From contig JAEVLN010000030.1 of the NCBI GenBank assembly GCA_018350325.1, forward strand, positions 124,001 through 188,000: a stretch of DNA of 64,000 nt. Reading direction: 5' to 3'. The notes beneath the pieces are model-generated. The model saw nothing but the letters and a program-made list of their open reading frames with translations, made no database searches and was not told the origin of the DNA. This stretch comes from Globodera rostochiensis (taxonomy: Eukaryota; Nematoda; Chromadorea; Rhabditida; Heteroderidae). Positions 12,309 through 23,107 of the stretch are shown here, piece after piece (position 1 is the stretch's first letter; the number at the start of each line of letters is the position of its first letter). A program made the position numbers and the translations under genes.

Positions 12309-15080
12309 AGCAGTGTTGGAACCAAGATGTCCCCAAAAATCCCGCCCTTCCCACACGCGTGCGTGTGGGAAGGGCAAGCCCCGCACGCGTACGGGGTCAT
12401 TGCACCCACGCGCGCGTGCTTTTTTTCCCTCCCACGCGCGAGGAGAGAAAAGCTCACGCGTTTGTGAGGGGGGAAGGGGGGGGGCGGAGATCACGAACTT
12501 TTTTTTGGGGCACTCATCCCGGGTCAGCCCCCTTTGAATTAGGGCGCAAATTACGGTGCTTAAATTCACCAAACAAATCTCCACGTCACCCCTCCCCCCT
12601 CCCGCCGCGCTGATTACCTCTCTGCCCCCCCAACTCCGCGAGGAAGAGAAGTTGGTAAAGATAGTGAAGAAATAAAGGAGAGAGAGGGGGGGGGGGAAGA
12701 AAAATATCCGCCATTTTCGCAACCACATACCCCCCCCCCTCCAACAATTTAGCAAGATTAGTAAATATTTTTGCGTGCCCATTTTTATTCTTTCTTTATC
12801 CTTTTTCTCTAAATTTTGCTTTTTTCCTTGAAGATTTCAAATCTTTTTTAATTGTTTAAAATAAATTTTTTTAAATATTCTACGATTTTTTAGCATTTAT
12901 TCTAGCGAGAAATGGAATTGATAACTTTTGGAGATATTTTGGCGGTGGATCTTGTGGTTTTGGCTGCTTGCTTTATAACCTTCAGGCTATTAACTCGTGA
13001 GACCGCTTCTGAACAGGTTTCTATTGTACTTTAAGGCAGGATCGTACCGAAAAAGTTTTCAGAAAAGTTTGCCGATTTTCGACAAAAAAATGTTATTTTT
13101 GCGACTTCTGTATTTTGCTAACTTTTTTCACGTTCTCGGAATTTCCAAATTCAGCCCTCCACGGCCTTATTATATGCAGAGAGAATGACTTGGACCCAGA
13201 AAATTTCGGGTTTCCAGATTCCAGGGCTTTCAATTTCCGGGACTCGAAAATGGTTTTTTATTCCAAATTTAGAAAGGCGAACGACGGCCCTTCAAAACAG
13301 AACAGTTGGAAGAAGTCAACAATTCCGCACAAAACCCCCAAAGATGGCGTCATAATACCGGCAAACGGCGGGCAATGGTATGCGCTTGAAATTTAACGTG
13401 ACTTCAAACCAAATAAGATCTGAATTTTAAATATTTGTGGCAGACATTGAAATAATGGATGCCATTGATTTTTATGGGGTTCCCAAAAAAATATAGAGCA
13501 TTTATTACTTTTGTTAAGCAATCTGATTTTGATTTTTCAAAAAAATTTTTTAGAATTTTAACATTTTGTTAAGAAAATTGCGGGGAATTTGTTAAGAAAA
13601 ATGGGCCTTAACTAGTTTTGTAAAAACTAAAGTTTCAATGCTGTGGTTTTTTCTCAAATCTTGTTCTCCCTCATGCAGACCCCGAATTTTTCATTTAGGA
13701 CCACGATTTTGCCACAAAACGGGCCTCCATTACGGTGATCAATGTCGACTTGACTAAATTGGACACAATTTACGGAGGGGCCTATGACGACGCACAGTTG
13801 GAACAGTTCAGCCGTGCTGTTTCGGGCTGTTTGTGCCGACTTGGACGGCATGCGGTTAGCCAGAAAAGTGAAGTGGTGCGCGAAATGTTGAAAATTTAGC
13901 CATTTTTTTGTTTTTGCCGATTCTTGTTTGATTTATGAGGGGTGGTCTGCTAGAAAACCTTAAATGAGCTTTTGAGAACGAAGACGTCCGGAGATGTTTT
14001 ATTTTTCAAGTTTTAACAGATTTTCAGAAAATTTTTTGTCCTTTTTTTCACGAATTCATTTTTTTCACATTTTTTTGCAGATTGCTTTCATTGACAAGGT
14101 GGTTGCGCCCGTCAATTTGCATCAGACGACCTTTTCGCAACGGCGAATTTTTGTCTTTCAGCTCGGATACTTTGAGTTCGATCAGATCACGGATCAAAAG
14201 CCCACTGATTGAATACGGACCGTGGATGGCCGACATGTACATTCAGGTGTCTCTTATCAGACAAAATTAAACCAGTCCGATTTAAAGTTGTTGATTTTTA
14301 ACATTTAGTCACTGCCGTTGCCATCGGACGGGTTCATCAACGAAAAGGCGCAAATGCTTCAATTGCTTTTTGCAGGGGGTGTTTCGCGGCAACAAATTGA
14401 ACGACATCGCTCAAGCAGATCGGAGGAGTCAAGGAGTGAAAGTGATCAGTGCGCGGCGTGGGACTTTCACAAATATGAGAAAGAGGATGAACAGCTTGAA
14501 GACGATATTGAAGAGGTGGTGATTTGCGTGGTCAGGGGTGGGAATAAACTTTTGTTTTCGACATGTTTTATGAAAAAATTTTTTCAACAAAATTTAAAAA
14601 TCGGCACTTTTTGAAGTTTTAGTAAGGGGGCGTAATTCAGAAAACGCATTCCGGCCTGGCCAGTCCTCACACATTCGCACGGACGGCCAAGCACAGCATT
14701 GCCCACAACAAAATCAAGCCCAGGTATCTTCTGATGACTTCGGTTTGAAGTGATCTGCCACCCGATGCAATTTTCATTTGACATTTAAGTTTTTGAATTT
14801 CAAATTTTGCGCCAAATTTCGATTTGAAATTGATTAATTGGAAACGATTTAATCTAATGCTCGCCATCTAACAAGAAATAGCGGAATGACTGCGCCTTAC
14901 AAAAAACGTCTACAAAAAAAATAGTTTTTATACCCCAAGGGCATAAAATGTCGCTAACGTTGTGATTTGCGCGACAAAAAACACTTATGCCCTAGGGTTA
15001 TATTTCTTTGTGATAAAAGAGGGGAGTATAAAACTTTCGGAAAACCCATTCATTCCGCATTCTGATTTTAGTTCTTTTTA
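12309..15080 (+). mobile_element. Polinton left end, copy 2 (truncated)
   Basis: This 2.77-kb fragment is nearly identical to 16453-19222 of the complete element. It includes the terminal repeat, the whole left-end gene, the palindrome near 14929-15002 and the TATA box of the chromodomain gene. It stops after GTTCTTTTTA, upstream of the chromodomain start codon, and passes directly into satellite. Confidence 0.95.
12912..14748 (+). CDS. Left-end gene, copy 2, function unknown
   Basis: This is a duplicate of the gene described at 17054-18890 in the complete element. Exon 1 (12912-13016) encodes a short hydrophobic segment. Further exons lie at about 13155-13396, 13699-13899, 14081-14246, 14309-14515 and 14641-14748. 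I found no difference that would break it relative to the complete copy, but the exon joins are unresolved in both. Confidence 0.35.
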
Positions 15081-16452
15081 TTCAAAAAATTACCGGTTTG
15101 AAAATGCCAAGTTTTTTGGGTTTGTCATGTATGTGGTGTAGAGGACGGTTTGTAGTTGGCGTGAATGACGTGACACTGGTCAGAAAAAGCGTTGAATAAA
15201 ATTTTATTAAAAATCGTAAAGTTTAGGCTTTTTGTTATGTTTTACTAAAAAACTTTTGGGTTTTGTACAAATTTTGGGTTTAGCCAGGCCAAAAAAACTA
15301 AAATCAAAATAAACCCAATTCATTCCTAAAAAGAAAAAAGCTTCAAAAAATTACCGGTTTGAAAATGCCAAATTTTTTGGGTTTGTCATGTATGTGGTGT
15401 AGAGGACGGTTTGTAGTTGGCGTGATTGACGTGACACTGGTCAGAAAAAGCGTTGAATAAAATTTTATTAAATAAATCGTAAAGTTTAGGCTTTTTGTTA
15501 TGTTTTACTAAAAAACTTTTGGGTTTTGTACAAATTTTAGGTTTAGCCAGGCCAAAAAAACTAAAACTAAAATAAACCCAATTCATTCCTAAAAAGAAAA
15601 AAGCTTCAAAAAATTACCGGTTTGAAAATGCCAAGTTTTTTGGGTTTGTCATTTATGTGGTGTAGAGGACGGTTTGTAGTTGGCGTGAATGACGTGACAC
15701 TGGTCAGAAAAAGCGTTGAATAAAATTTTATTAAAAATCGTAAAGTTTAGGCTTTTTGTTATGTTTTACTAAAAAACTTTTGGGTTTTGTACAAATTTTG
15801 GGTTTAGCCAGGCCAAAAAAACTAAAATCAAAATAAACCCAATTCATTCCTAAAAAGAAAAAAGCTTCAAAAAATTACCGGTTTGAAAATGCCAAGTTTT
15901 TTGGGTTTGTCATGTATGTGGTGTAGAGGACGGTTTGTAGTTGGCGTGAATGACGTGACACTGGTCAGAAAAAGCGTTGAATAAAATTTTATTAAAAAAT
16001 CGTAAAGTTTAGGCTATTTGTTATGTTTTACTAAAAAACTTTTTGGTTTTGTACACATTTTGGGTTTAGCCAGGCCAAAAAAAACTAAAACTAAAATAAA
16101 CCCAATTCATTCCTAAAAAGAAAAAAGCTTCAAAAAATTACCGGTTTGAAAATGCCAAATTTTTTGGGTTTGTCATTTATGTGGTGTAGAGGACGGTTTG
16201 TAGTTGGCGTGATTGACGTGACAGAAAAAGCGTTGAATAAAATTTTATTAAAAAATCGTAAAGTTTAGGCTTTTTGTTATGTTTTACTAAAAAACTTTTT
16301 GGTTTTGTACACATTTTGGGTTTAGCCAGGCCAAAAAAAACTAAAACCAAAATAAACCCAATTCATTCCTAAAAAGAAAAAAGCTTCAAAAAATACCGGT
16401 TTGAAAATGCCAAGTTTTTTGGGTTTGTCATGTATGTGGTGTAGAGGACGGT
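15081..16452. repeat. Satellite array C
   Basis: About 5.2 units of the 262-bp satellite lie between the second left end and the complete Polinton. Several units carry variants seen next to copy 1 at 3.7-4.0 kb: CCAAATTTTTTGGG, a shortened GACGTGACAGAAAAAG and ACTTTTTGGTTTTGTACACATTTT. The junctions of left ends 1 and 3 therefore share the same flanking unit and probably derive from one insertion. Confidence 0.97.
16447..16452. repeat. Left target-site duplication of the complete Polinton
   Basis: GACGGT immediately precedes AGCAGTG. The identical hexamer follows the right end at 32412-32417. Six bases is the usual Polinton target duplication length. Confidence 0.95.
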
Positions 16453-16574
16453 AGCAGTGTTGGAACCAAGATGTCCCCAAAAATCCCGCCCTTCCCACAC
16501 GCGTGCGTGTGGGAAGGGCAAGCCCCGCACGCGTACGGGGTCATTGCACCCACGCGCGCGTGCTTTTTTTCCCT
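16453..16574 (+). repeat. Left terminal inverted repeat
   Basis: About 122 bp match the reverse complement of 32289-32411 almost perfectly; the only visible difference is one T in a T-run. The repeat contains its own short palindromes, such as CACACGCGTGCGTGTG and GCACGCGTACGGGG. Beyond 16574 the two ends diverge but stay GC-rich with similar ACGCGT and G-run motifs up to about 16870. Open frames here are low-complexity and not credible genes. Confidence 0.95.
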
Positions 16575-17053
16575 CCCACGCGCGAGGAGAGAAAAGCTCA
16601 CGCGTTTGTGAGGGGGGAAGGGGGGGGCGGAGATCACGAACTTTTTTTTGGGGCACTCATCCCGGGTCAGCCCCCTTTGAATTAGGGCGCAAATTACGGT
16701 GCTTAAATTCACCAAACAAATCTCCACGTCACCCCTCCCCCCTCCCGCCGCGCTGATTACCTCTCTGCCCCCCCAACTCCGCGAGGAAGAGAAGTTGGTA
16801 AAGATAGTGAAGAAATAAAGGAGAGAGAGGGGGGGGGGAAGAAAAATATCCGCCATTTTCGCAACCACATACCCCCCCCCCTCCAACAATTTAGCAAGAT
16901 TAGTAAATATTTTTGCGTGCCCATTTTTATTCTTTCTTTATCCTTTTTCTCTAAATTTTGCTTTTTTCCTTGAAGATTTCAAATCTTTTTTAATTGTTTA
17001 AAATAAATTTTTTTAAATATTCTACGATTTTTTAGCATTTATTCTAGCGAGAA
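16575..17053. other. Subterminal region, no gene
   Basis: The first 300 bases are GC-rich with runs of seven to ten G or C and CACGTCACCCCTCCC-like blocks. The composition then switches abruptly at about 16890 to AT-rich sequence that probably serves as promoter and 5' leader for the left-end gene. A possible acceptor, TTTTTTAG, lies 20 bases before its ATG. Confidence 0.6.
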
Positions 17054-18890
17054 ATGGAATTGATAACTTTTGGAGATATTTTGGCGGTGGATCTTGTGGT
17101 TTTGGCTGCTTGCTTTATAACCTTCAGGCTATTAACTCGTGAGACCGCTTCTGAACAGGTTTCTATTGTACTTTAAGGCAGGATCGTACCGAAAAAGTTT
17201 TCAGAAAAGTTTGCCGATTTTCGACAAAAAAATGTTATTTTTGCGACTTCTGTATTTTGCTAACTTTTTTCACGTTCTCGGAATTTCCAAATTCAGCCCT
17301 CCACGGCCTTATTATATGCAGAGAGAATGACTTGGACCCAGAAAATTTCGGGTTTCCAGATTCCAGGGCTTTCAATTTCCGGGACTCGAAAATGGTTTTT
17401 TATTCCAAATTTAGAAAGGCGAACGACGGCCCTTCAAAACAGAACAGTTGGAAGAAGTCAACAATTCCGCACAAAACCCCCAAAGATGGCGTCATAATAC
17501 CGGCAAACGGCGGGCAATGGTATGCGCTTGAAATTTAACGTGACTTCAAACCAAATAAGATCTGAATTTTAAATATTTGTGGCAGACATTGAAATAATGG
17601 ATGCCATTGATTTTTATGGGGTTCCCAAAAAAATATAGAGCATTTATTACTTTTGTTAAGCAATCTGATTTTGATTTTTCAAAAAAATTTTTTAGAATTT
17701 TAACATTTTGTTAAGAAAATTGCGGGGAATTTGTTAAGAAAAATGGGCCTTAACTAGTTTTGTAAAAACTAAAGTTTCAATGCTGTGGTTTTTTCTCAAA
17801 TCTTGTTCTCCCTCATGCAGACCCCGAATTTTTCATTTAGGACCACGATTTTGCCACAAAACGGGCCTCCATTACGGTGATCAATGTCGACTTGACTAAA
17901 TTGGACACAATTTACGGAGGGGCCTATGACGACGCACAGTTGGAACAGTTCAGCCGTGCTGTTTCGGGCTGTTTGTGCCGACTTGGACGGCATGCGGTTA
18001 GCCAGAAAAGTGAAGTGGTGCGCGAAATGTTGAAAATTTAGCCATTTTTTTGTTTTTGCCGATTCTTGTTTGATTTATGAGGGGTGGTCTGCTAGAAAAC
18101 CTTAAATGAGCTTTTGAGAACGAAGACGTCCGGAGATGTTTTATTTTTCAAGTTTTAACAGATTTTCAGAAAATTTTTTGTCCTTTTTTTCACGAATTCA
18201 TTTTTTTCACATTTTTTTGCAGATTGCTTTCATTGACAAGGTGGTTGCGCCCGTCAATTTGCATCAGACGACCTTTTCGCAACGGCGAATTTTTGTCTTT
18301 CAGCTCGGATACTTTGAGTTCGATCAGATCACGGATCAAAAGCCCACTGATTGAATACGGACCGTGGATGGCCGACATGTACATTCAGGTGTCTCTTATC
18401 AGACAAAATTAAACCAGTCCGATTTAAAGTTGTTGATTTTTAACATTTAGTCACTGCCGTTGCCATCGGACGGGTTCATCAACGAAAAGGCGCAAATGCT
18501 TCAATTGCTTTTTGCAGGGGGTGTTTCGCGGCAACAAATTGAACGACATCGCTCAAGCAGATCGGAGGAGTCAAGGAGTGAAAGTGATCAGTGCGCGGCG
18601 TGGGACTTTCACAAATATGAGAAAGAGGATGAACAGCTTGAAGACGATATTGAAGAGGTGGTGATTTGCGTGGTCAGGGGTGGGAATAAACTTTTGTTTT
18701 CGACATGTTTTATGAAAAAATTTTTTCAACAAAATTTAAAAATCGGCACTTTTTGAAGTTTTAGTAAGGGGGCGTAATTCAGAAAACGCATTCCGGCCTG
18801 GCCAGTCCTCACACATTCGCACGGACGGCCAAGCACAGCATTGCCCACAACAAAATCAAGCCCAGGTATCTTCTGATGACTTCGGTTTGA
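17054..18890 (+). CDS. Left-end multi-exon gene, function unknown
   Basis: I do not recognise this product. Exon 1 (17054-17158, 35 codons) starts MELITFGDI, contains a hydrophobic stretch VVLAACFITF and ends at a CAG/GTTTCT donor. Exon 2 begins after ATTCAG at 17297 and has two open frames: one in phase with exon 1 (stop at GCGTCATAA) and one that reads to ALEI and a stop at 17536-17538. Exon 3 follows TTTCATTTAG at 17841 and reads DHDFATKRASITVINVDL up to 18041. Exon 4 (18223-18388) also has two open frames; the one ending GPWMADMYIQ joins in phase with exon 5 (18451-18657, acidic C-terminal half) and exon 6 (18783-18890, reading KTHSGLASPH to a stop at 18888-18890). The E2-E3 and E3-E4 joins are not settled, so this may be two genes. 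The three copies in the window are nearly identical here. Confidence 0.4.
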
Positions 18891-19070
18891 AGTGATCTGC
18901 CACCCGATGCAATTTTCATTTGACATTTAAGTTTTTGAATTTCAAATTTTGCGCCAAATTTCGATTTGAAATTGATTAATTGGAAACGATTTAATCTAAT
19001 GCTCGCCATCTAACAAGAAATAGCGGAATGACTGCGCCTTACAAAAAACGTCTACAAAAAAAATAGTTTT

Positions 19071-19144
19071 TATACCCCAAGGGCATAAAATGTCGCTAAC
19101 GTTGTGATTTGCGCGACAAAAAACACTTATGCCCTAGGGTTATA
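19071..19144. promoter_or_regulatory. Long palindrome upstream of the chromodomain gene
   Basis: The arms TATACCCCAAGGGCATAA and TTATGCCCTAGGGTTATA, with inner arms TGTCGC and GCGACA, can fold into an imperfect stem of about 25 bp. It sits about 25 bases upstream of the TATA box and is repeated in copy 2 at about 14929-15002. It could be an operator-like site, or a 3' end signal of the preceding gene. Confidence 0.6.
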
Positions 19145-19168
19145 TTTCTTTGTGATAAAAGAGGGGAG

Positions 19169-19175
19169 TATAAAA
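19169..19175 (+). promoter_or_regulatory. TATA box of the chromodomain gene
   Basis: TATAAAA lies in the context GAGTATAAAAC, 95 bases before the start codon. Similar boxes precede other genes of the element. Confidence 0.6.
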
Positions 19176-19263
19176 CTTTCGGAAAACCCATTCATTCCGC
19201 ATTCTGATTTTAGTTCTTTTTAACATTGTTGGGCTGGCGAGTTTACGCGTTTATTTTTTAAGG

Positions 19264-19934
19264 ATGGACGAATTGCCGGATCTTCTTGACAACGAACCCC
19301 AGCCCATTGCCGGGGACGAAGAGGAATCGTTTATCGTTAGCGAAATGTAAGACCAACCATTTTGTTGTTTTTTTCAAAAAGGTTTACACTATTTTAAGTC
19401 TCGATGACCGCATTGACACGGACGGAACCGTCCTATACGCGGTCAAGTGGGCCTTGGATGAAAGCGTTACATGGGAACCCATTGACCATTTGGATGGGGC
19501 ACAAGAAACGGTTGAAGAATACCTCCAGGACAAGGAGGCCAAGGCAAAAGACGCCAAAAAGGTGTCAAAAAAAAAGGATCTAAAATTTAATCGATCTTGA
19601 AATTCAGAAAACAAAATGTGCTCTGGGACCAACAACCCAAAAGCGGGCGACTACGAGAACGAAAACAGCCAAACTTAAAGGAGTCGAAGCGCACGAACAA
19701 ACCGAAGCAATTTTGGCGATGAGCATCCGTGTTTCAGCCGTTTTAAACGTGAAGCTTGAGCGGGAGCAAAGAGCAGACAAAGCGGAGACCAATGAAGGAC
19801 CGGAAGGGGCAGGGGCCACGGGCCCGGCGGTGGTGGATGCTTTCAAGCCCCACCATCGCTGGGTCCGTGGTCCGGGTAGCTTAAAGCGTAAATTAAGAAA
19901 ACAGTGGCTGGCAGAAAGAGCGGATCAGATCTGA
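19264..19934 (+). CDS. Chromodomain protein
   Basis: Three exons (19264-19346, 19399-19561, 19608-19934) encode about 190 residues. Splicing out a 52-nt GT-AG intron and a 46-nt intron keeps a single frame to the stop at 19932-19934. An acidic N-terminus is followed by a chromodomain at residues 22-65, with FIVSEILDDRI, LYAVKW and the diagnostic VTWEP motif. The first two aromatic-cage positions are F23 and W45, but the third aligns with D48 rather than an aromatic residue, so methyl-lysine binding may be altered. The remaining 120 residues are basic, with KKTKCALG and KRKLRKQW. Some Polinton integrases end in a chromodomain, so this may be a detached integrase tail; a separate chromatin-targeting protein is the alternative. 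Confidence 0.85.
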
Positions 19935-20103
19935 TGACTTTTTTATACCATTTGTTGTGCTATTCGTTGCTTTGGGGGCATTTATTCGAATCGAAGGAAA
20001 ATTTTGGATTGTTTTTTCGAAACAGTGGTCTATAATATTCGATCATGTTGGCCTTCGCGAGTCGGATCGAGGGGGTAAGGAGAGTCGCGAATTTGGCATC
20101 TGT

Positions 20104-20515
20104 CCCGGGTGGGAGGCTTGCATTGCCCCCACCCGGGAACTGTTTCGGGTGGGGGCTTGTGTTGCCCCCACCCGGGATAGGTTTCGGGTGGGAGGCTTGC
20201 ATTGCCCCCACCCGGGAACTGTTTCGGGTGGGGGCTTGTGTTGCCCCCACCCGGATAGGTTTCGGGTGGGAGGCTTGCATTGCCCCCACCCGGGATTGGT
20301 TTCGGGTGGGGGTTTGTGTTGCCCCCACCCGGGATTGGTTTCGCCCACCCGGATAGGTTTCGGGTGGGAGGCATGCATTGCCCCCACCCGGGATAGGTTT
20401 CGGGTGGGAGGCTTGCATTGCCCCCACCCGGGATAGGTTTCGGGTGGGGGCTTGTGTTGCCCCCACCCGGGATAGGTTTCGGGTGGGGGCTTGTGTTGCC
20501 CCACCCGGAACGAAA
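20104..20515. repeat. GC-rich minisatellite, unit about 40 bp
   Basis: About ten units of a roughly 39-40-bp repeat built from CCCACCCGGGATAGG and TTTCGGGTGGG blocks. CCCACCCG and CGGGTGGG within each unit can pair into a hairpin, and the G-runs could form quadruplexes. It fills the space between the ends of the convergent chromodomain (plus) and SPRY (minus) genes. Frames are open on both strands only because of the periodicity. Confidence 0.93.
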
Positions 20516-20898
20516 TGCCAAATTCAAGTCTCTCCTTACCCTCTCGGCCTATTCCCGGGCCCTGTTGTTTTCCAAATAGTACATTTCCATTTGTGTCGTA
20601 ATACCTTTTTCAATAAAACATTGATCGATTTTTAAAACGAAAGGGATTGGAAGAATGAGGAAAAGATGATCAAAGAAAGGGACAGTAAGGAAGGTCGAGG
20701 GAGGGGCTTTGGGGGGGGGGGGGGACAAGGGGAAAGGGAGGGATTGAGGCTGTGGAGAGGCTAAAGACAACAAAAAAAAAGCAATATTGGCATAAGGCCA
20801 AGCATATTGAAGGACCCAAATAAGCCTAAACCAATTGACCCCCTCCACAAACAAAATGCAACACAATTTATTCAACAATTGAAAAACATCAACGTTTA
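20516..20898. other. 3' region of the SPRY gene, no gene
   Basis: On the minus strand an AATAAA polyadenylation signal (about 20867-20872) lies some 25 bases past the SPRY stop codon. The rest holds a 14-base G-run near 20710 and nothing else recognisable. Confidence 0.55.
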
Positions 20899-21497
20899 TC
20901 ACCAGTTTCTTCCCCGATAACGGTCATGGCGAATCTCGATTTGATCTCCGGGGCACCAGAGGGTTACTGCCGGAATCATCGGGCGTGTGTCAATTATTGT
21001 TGATATGGCTATAAAATAAATATAATTAAAAGTAAAAAAAGAAAACATTCTACCAATTTTTTCGCCGTTGAGAAAGTACGTCAGCCTTCCTCGTGTCCGC
21101 TCCCAACTACAGGCAACTACATCTCCTTCAATGATATTTGAAACTCTTTGATCAAATTGCCCATCATAAAACAGCTCTCCAGAGCTTTCCACTCCAAAAC
21201 TCCCCGGGGTCCAACCAATGGTATTCATCCGGGAAATGCTTCTTTGTGTCATGCCGACGCACACAGTCCTTTAATTTTTAAAAGGAATAAAAATTTTTTT
21301 CTAAAAATTTACCCCGCTTTTTTCACCATCCGGGCCTCGAAATACTCGGGGTTTTCGCTTCGACGGAGCATGAAGGTACAGCACTCTTTAAAAAAAGATT
21401 AAAAAGATATCATTCCATTTTTTTTACCCTCCCGAACTCCCCGGTGCTCAATCATGTAAGCCGTGCTCACAAACATGTTGCCGTTGTTAGTAAACAT
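20899..21497 (-). CDS. SPRY (B30.2-type) domain protein
   Basis: Four exons on the minus strand (21497-21428, 21385-21313, 21268-21054, 21008-20899) join in phase through short GT-AG introns into about 155 residues. The product is nearly all SPRY domain: EYFEARMVKKAGTVCVGM, then TIGWTPGSFGVESSGELFYDG, then GDVVACSWERTRGRLTYFLN, then a C-terminal strand with IPAVTLWCPGDQIEI. These match the order of SPRY core strands. SPRY domains are protein-recognition modules, often substrate-binding parts of ubiquitin ligases. No signal peptide is visible. It is the only minus-strand gene recognised in the element. A 740-bp CA repeat lies directly upstream of the start, with a TATA box beyond it. Confidence 0.85.
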
Positions 21498-21515
21498 TTT
21501 TTTGTGGGTGTGAGT

Positions 21516-22257
<742 letters not shown>

Positions 22258-23040
22258 AAAGGATGATGTTTGGCTCGTTTGGTGCTCTTTTATACGCCCG
22301 TTTCATATAATGCCCTTGCACAACCGCACAAAAACGGGTCATTGTGGTTTTGCCCCAACCGCAACGTTTTTCCACGTGAGCAAAAACCATTATAATAACA
22401 AAAAGCGGCCAGTTGACTATAGCGTTAAACGTTTTGCCCCAACCGCAACATTTTTTCATGAGCGCAAAACCATTAAACATCTACCACGACCAGTTTTTGC
22501 CCAGAACGCGACATTTTTCACACGATCAAAATTATTACAATAGCAAAAAAAGCGATCGGGTAAGCAAAAAACCATGGATGGTTTTTGCAAATTTTCTTTA
22601 CGAGCCCTAAAGTTGTACAATTATGGTCCCCATACCAATTAATCATCTCCGGCACCTGTCACTTTAATTCCTCGGTATTATTTCAATTTCTTTTTCATCA
22701 CATTTCATTTGGACGTAAAAAATATCGGATGATTTCAACCCCCATCCCACTCAAAAATCGTTGCGCAAATATGGCAACGGACGATTTCGCACTCTAAAGC
22801 GCCAAGGTCATTTCGTCACCTGTCAATCAAATTCGATAGAAAACGAAAGCTCTTTATTTAAGTTCGCTCTTTGCAATAATGGCGTCGCATTTTATATTTG
22901 AAGGAAGGGAAGAGCCAATGAGCGGCACAATTTGCGAGACCTGTCAATCAAACTTTCTCCATTTACTCAAAACCCATTCATCATCTTTAAATTTCGAGAC
23001 AGAAAGACCCTAATTTGGTCACTTTTAGCGAGGGGCGAGC
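22258..23040. other. Intergenic region with three degenerate 60-bp repeats
   Basis: Three imperfect copies of a segment starting TTTTGCCCCAACCGCAAC and running to CAAAAACCATTATAATA-like sequence lie at about 22350-22420, 22431-22490 and 22494-22555. Downstream, AT-rich promoter-like DNA contains repeated TCACCTGTCAATCAAA (about 22815 and 22939). No credible gene is visible. It probably holds divergent promoters for the SPRY and proline-rich genes. Confidence 0.5.
22288..22294 (-). promoter_or_regulatory. TATA box of the SPRY gene
   Basis: On the minus strand the sequence reads CGTATAAAAGAGC, matching the TATAAAAG boxes of other genes in this element. If it is used, the 5' leader would run through the CA microsatellite. 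Confidence 0.45.
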
Positions 23041-23107
23041 CGGCACGGCGAGGAGGCATATTCAAATTTGTGCGGACCTGCCATTTGGGGGGAGGAGTCT
23101 AACTCCG

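Noticed and set aside
16457..16889. Long GC-rich open frames in the terminal and subterminal repeats
   Set aside because: They are open on both strands and in several frames because of low-complexity CG-rich sequence, and they cross the terminal inverted repeat.
17651..18926. Minus-strand frames in the left-end region of the Polinton
   Set aside because: They overlap plus-strand exons that have proper acceptors and donors, and they lack splice partners of their own.
20030..20527. Open frames of about 100-170 codons over the minisatellite
   Set aside because: The frames are open on both strands purely from the 39-40-bp periodicity, with no start context or relation to neighbours.
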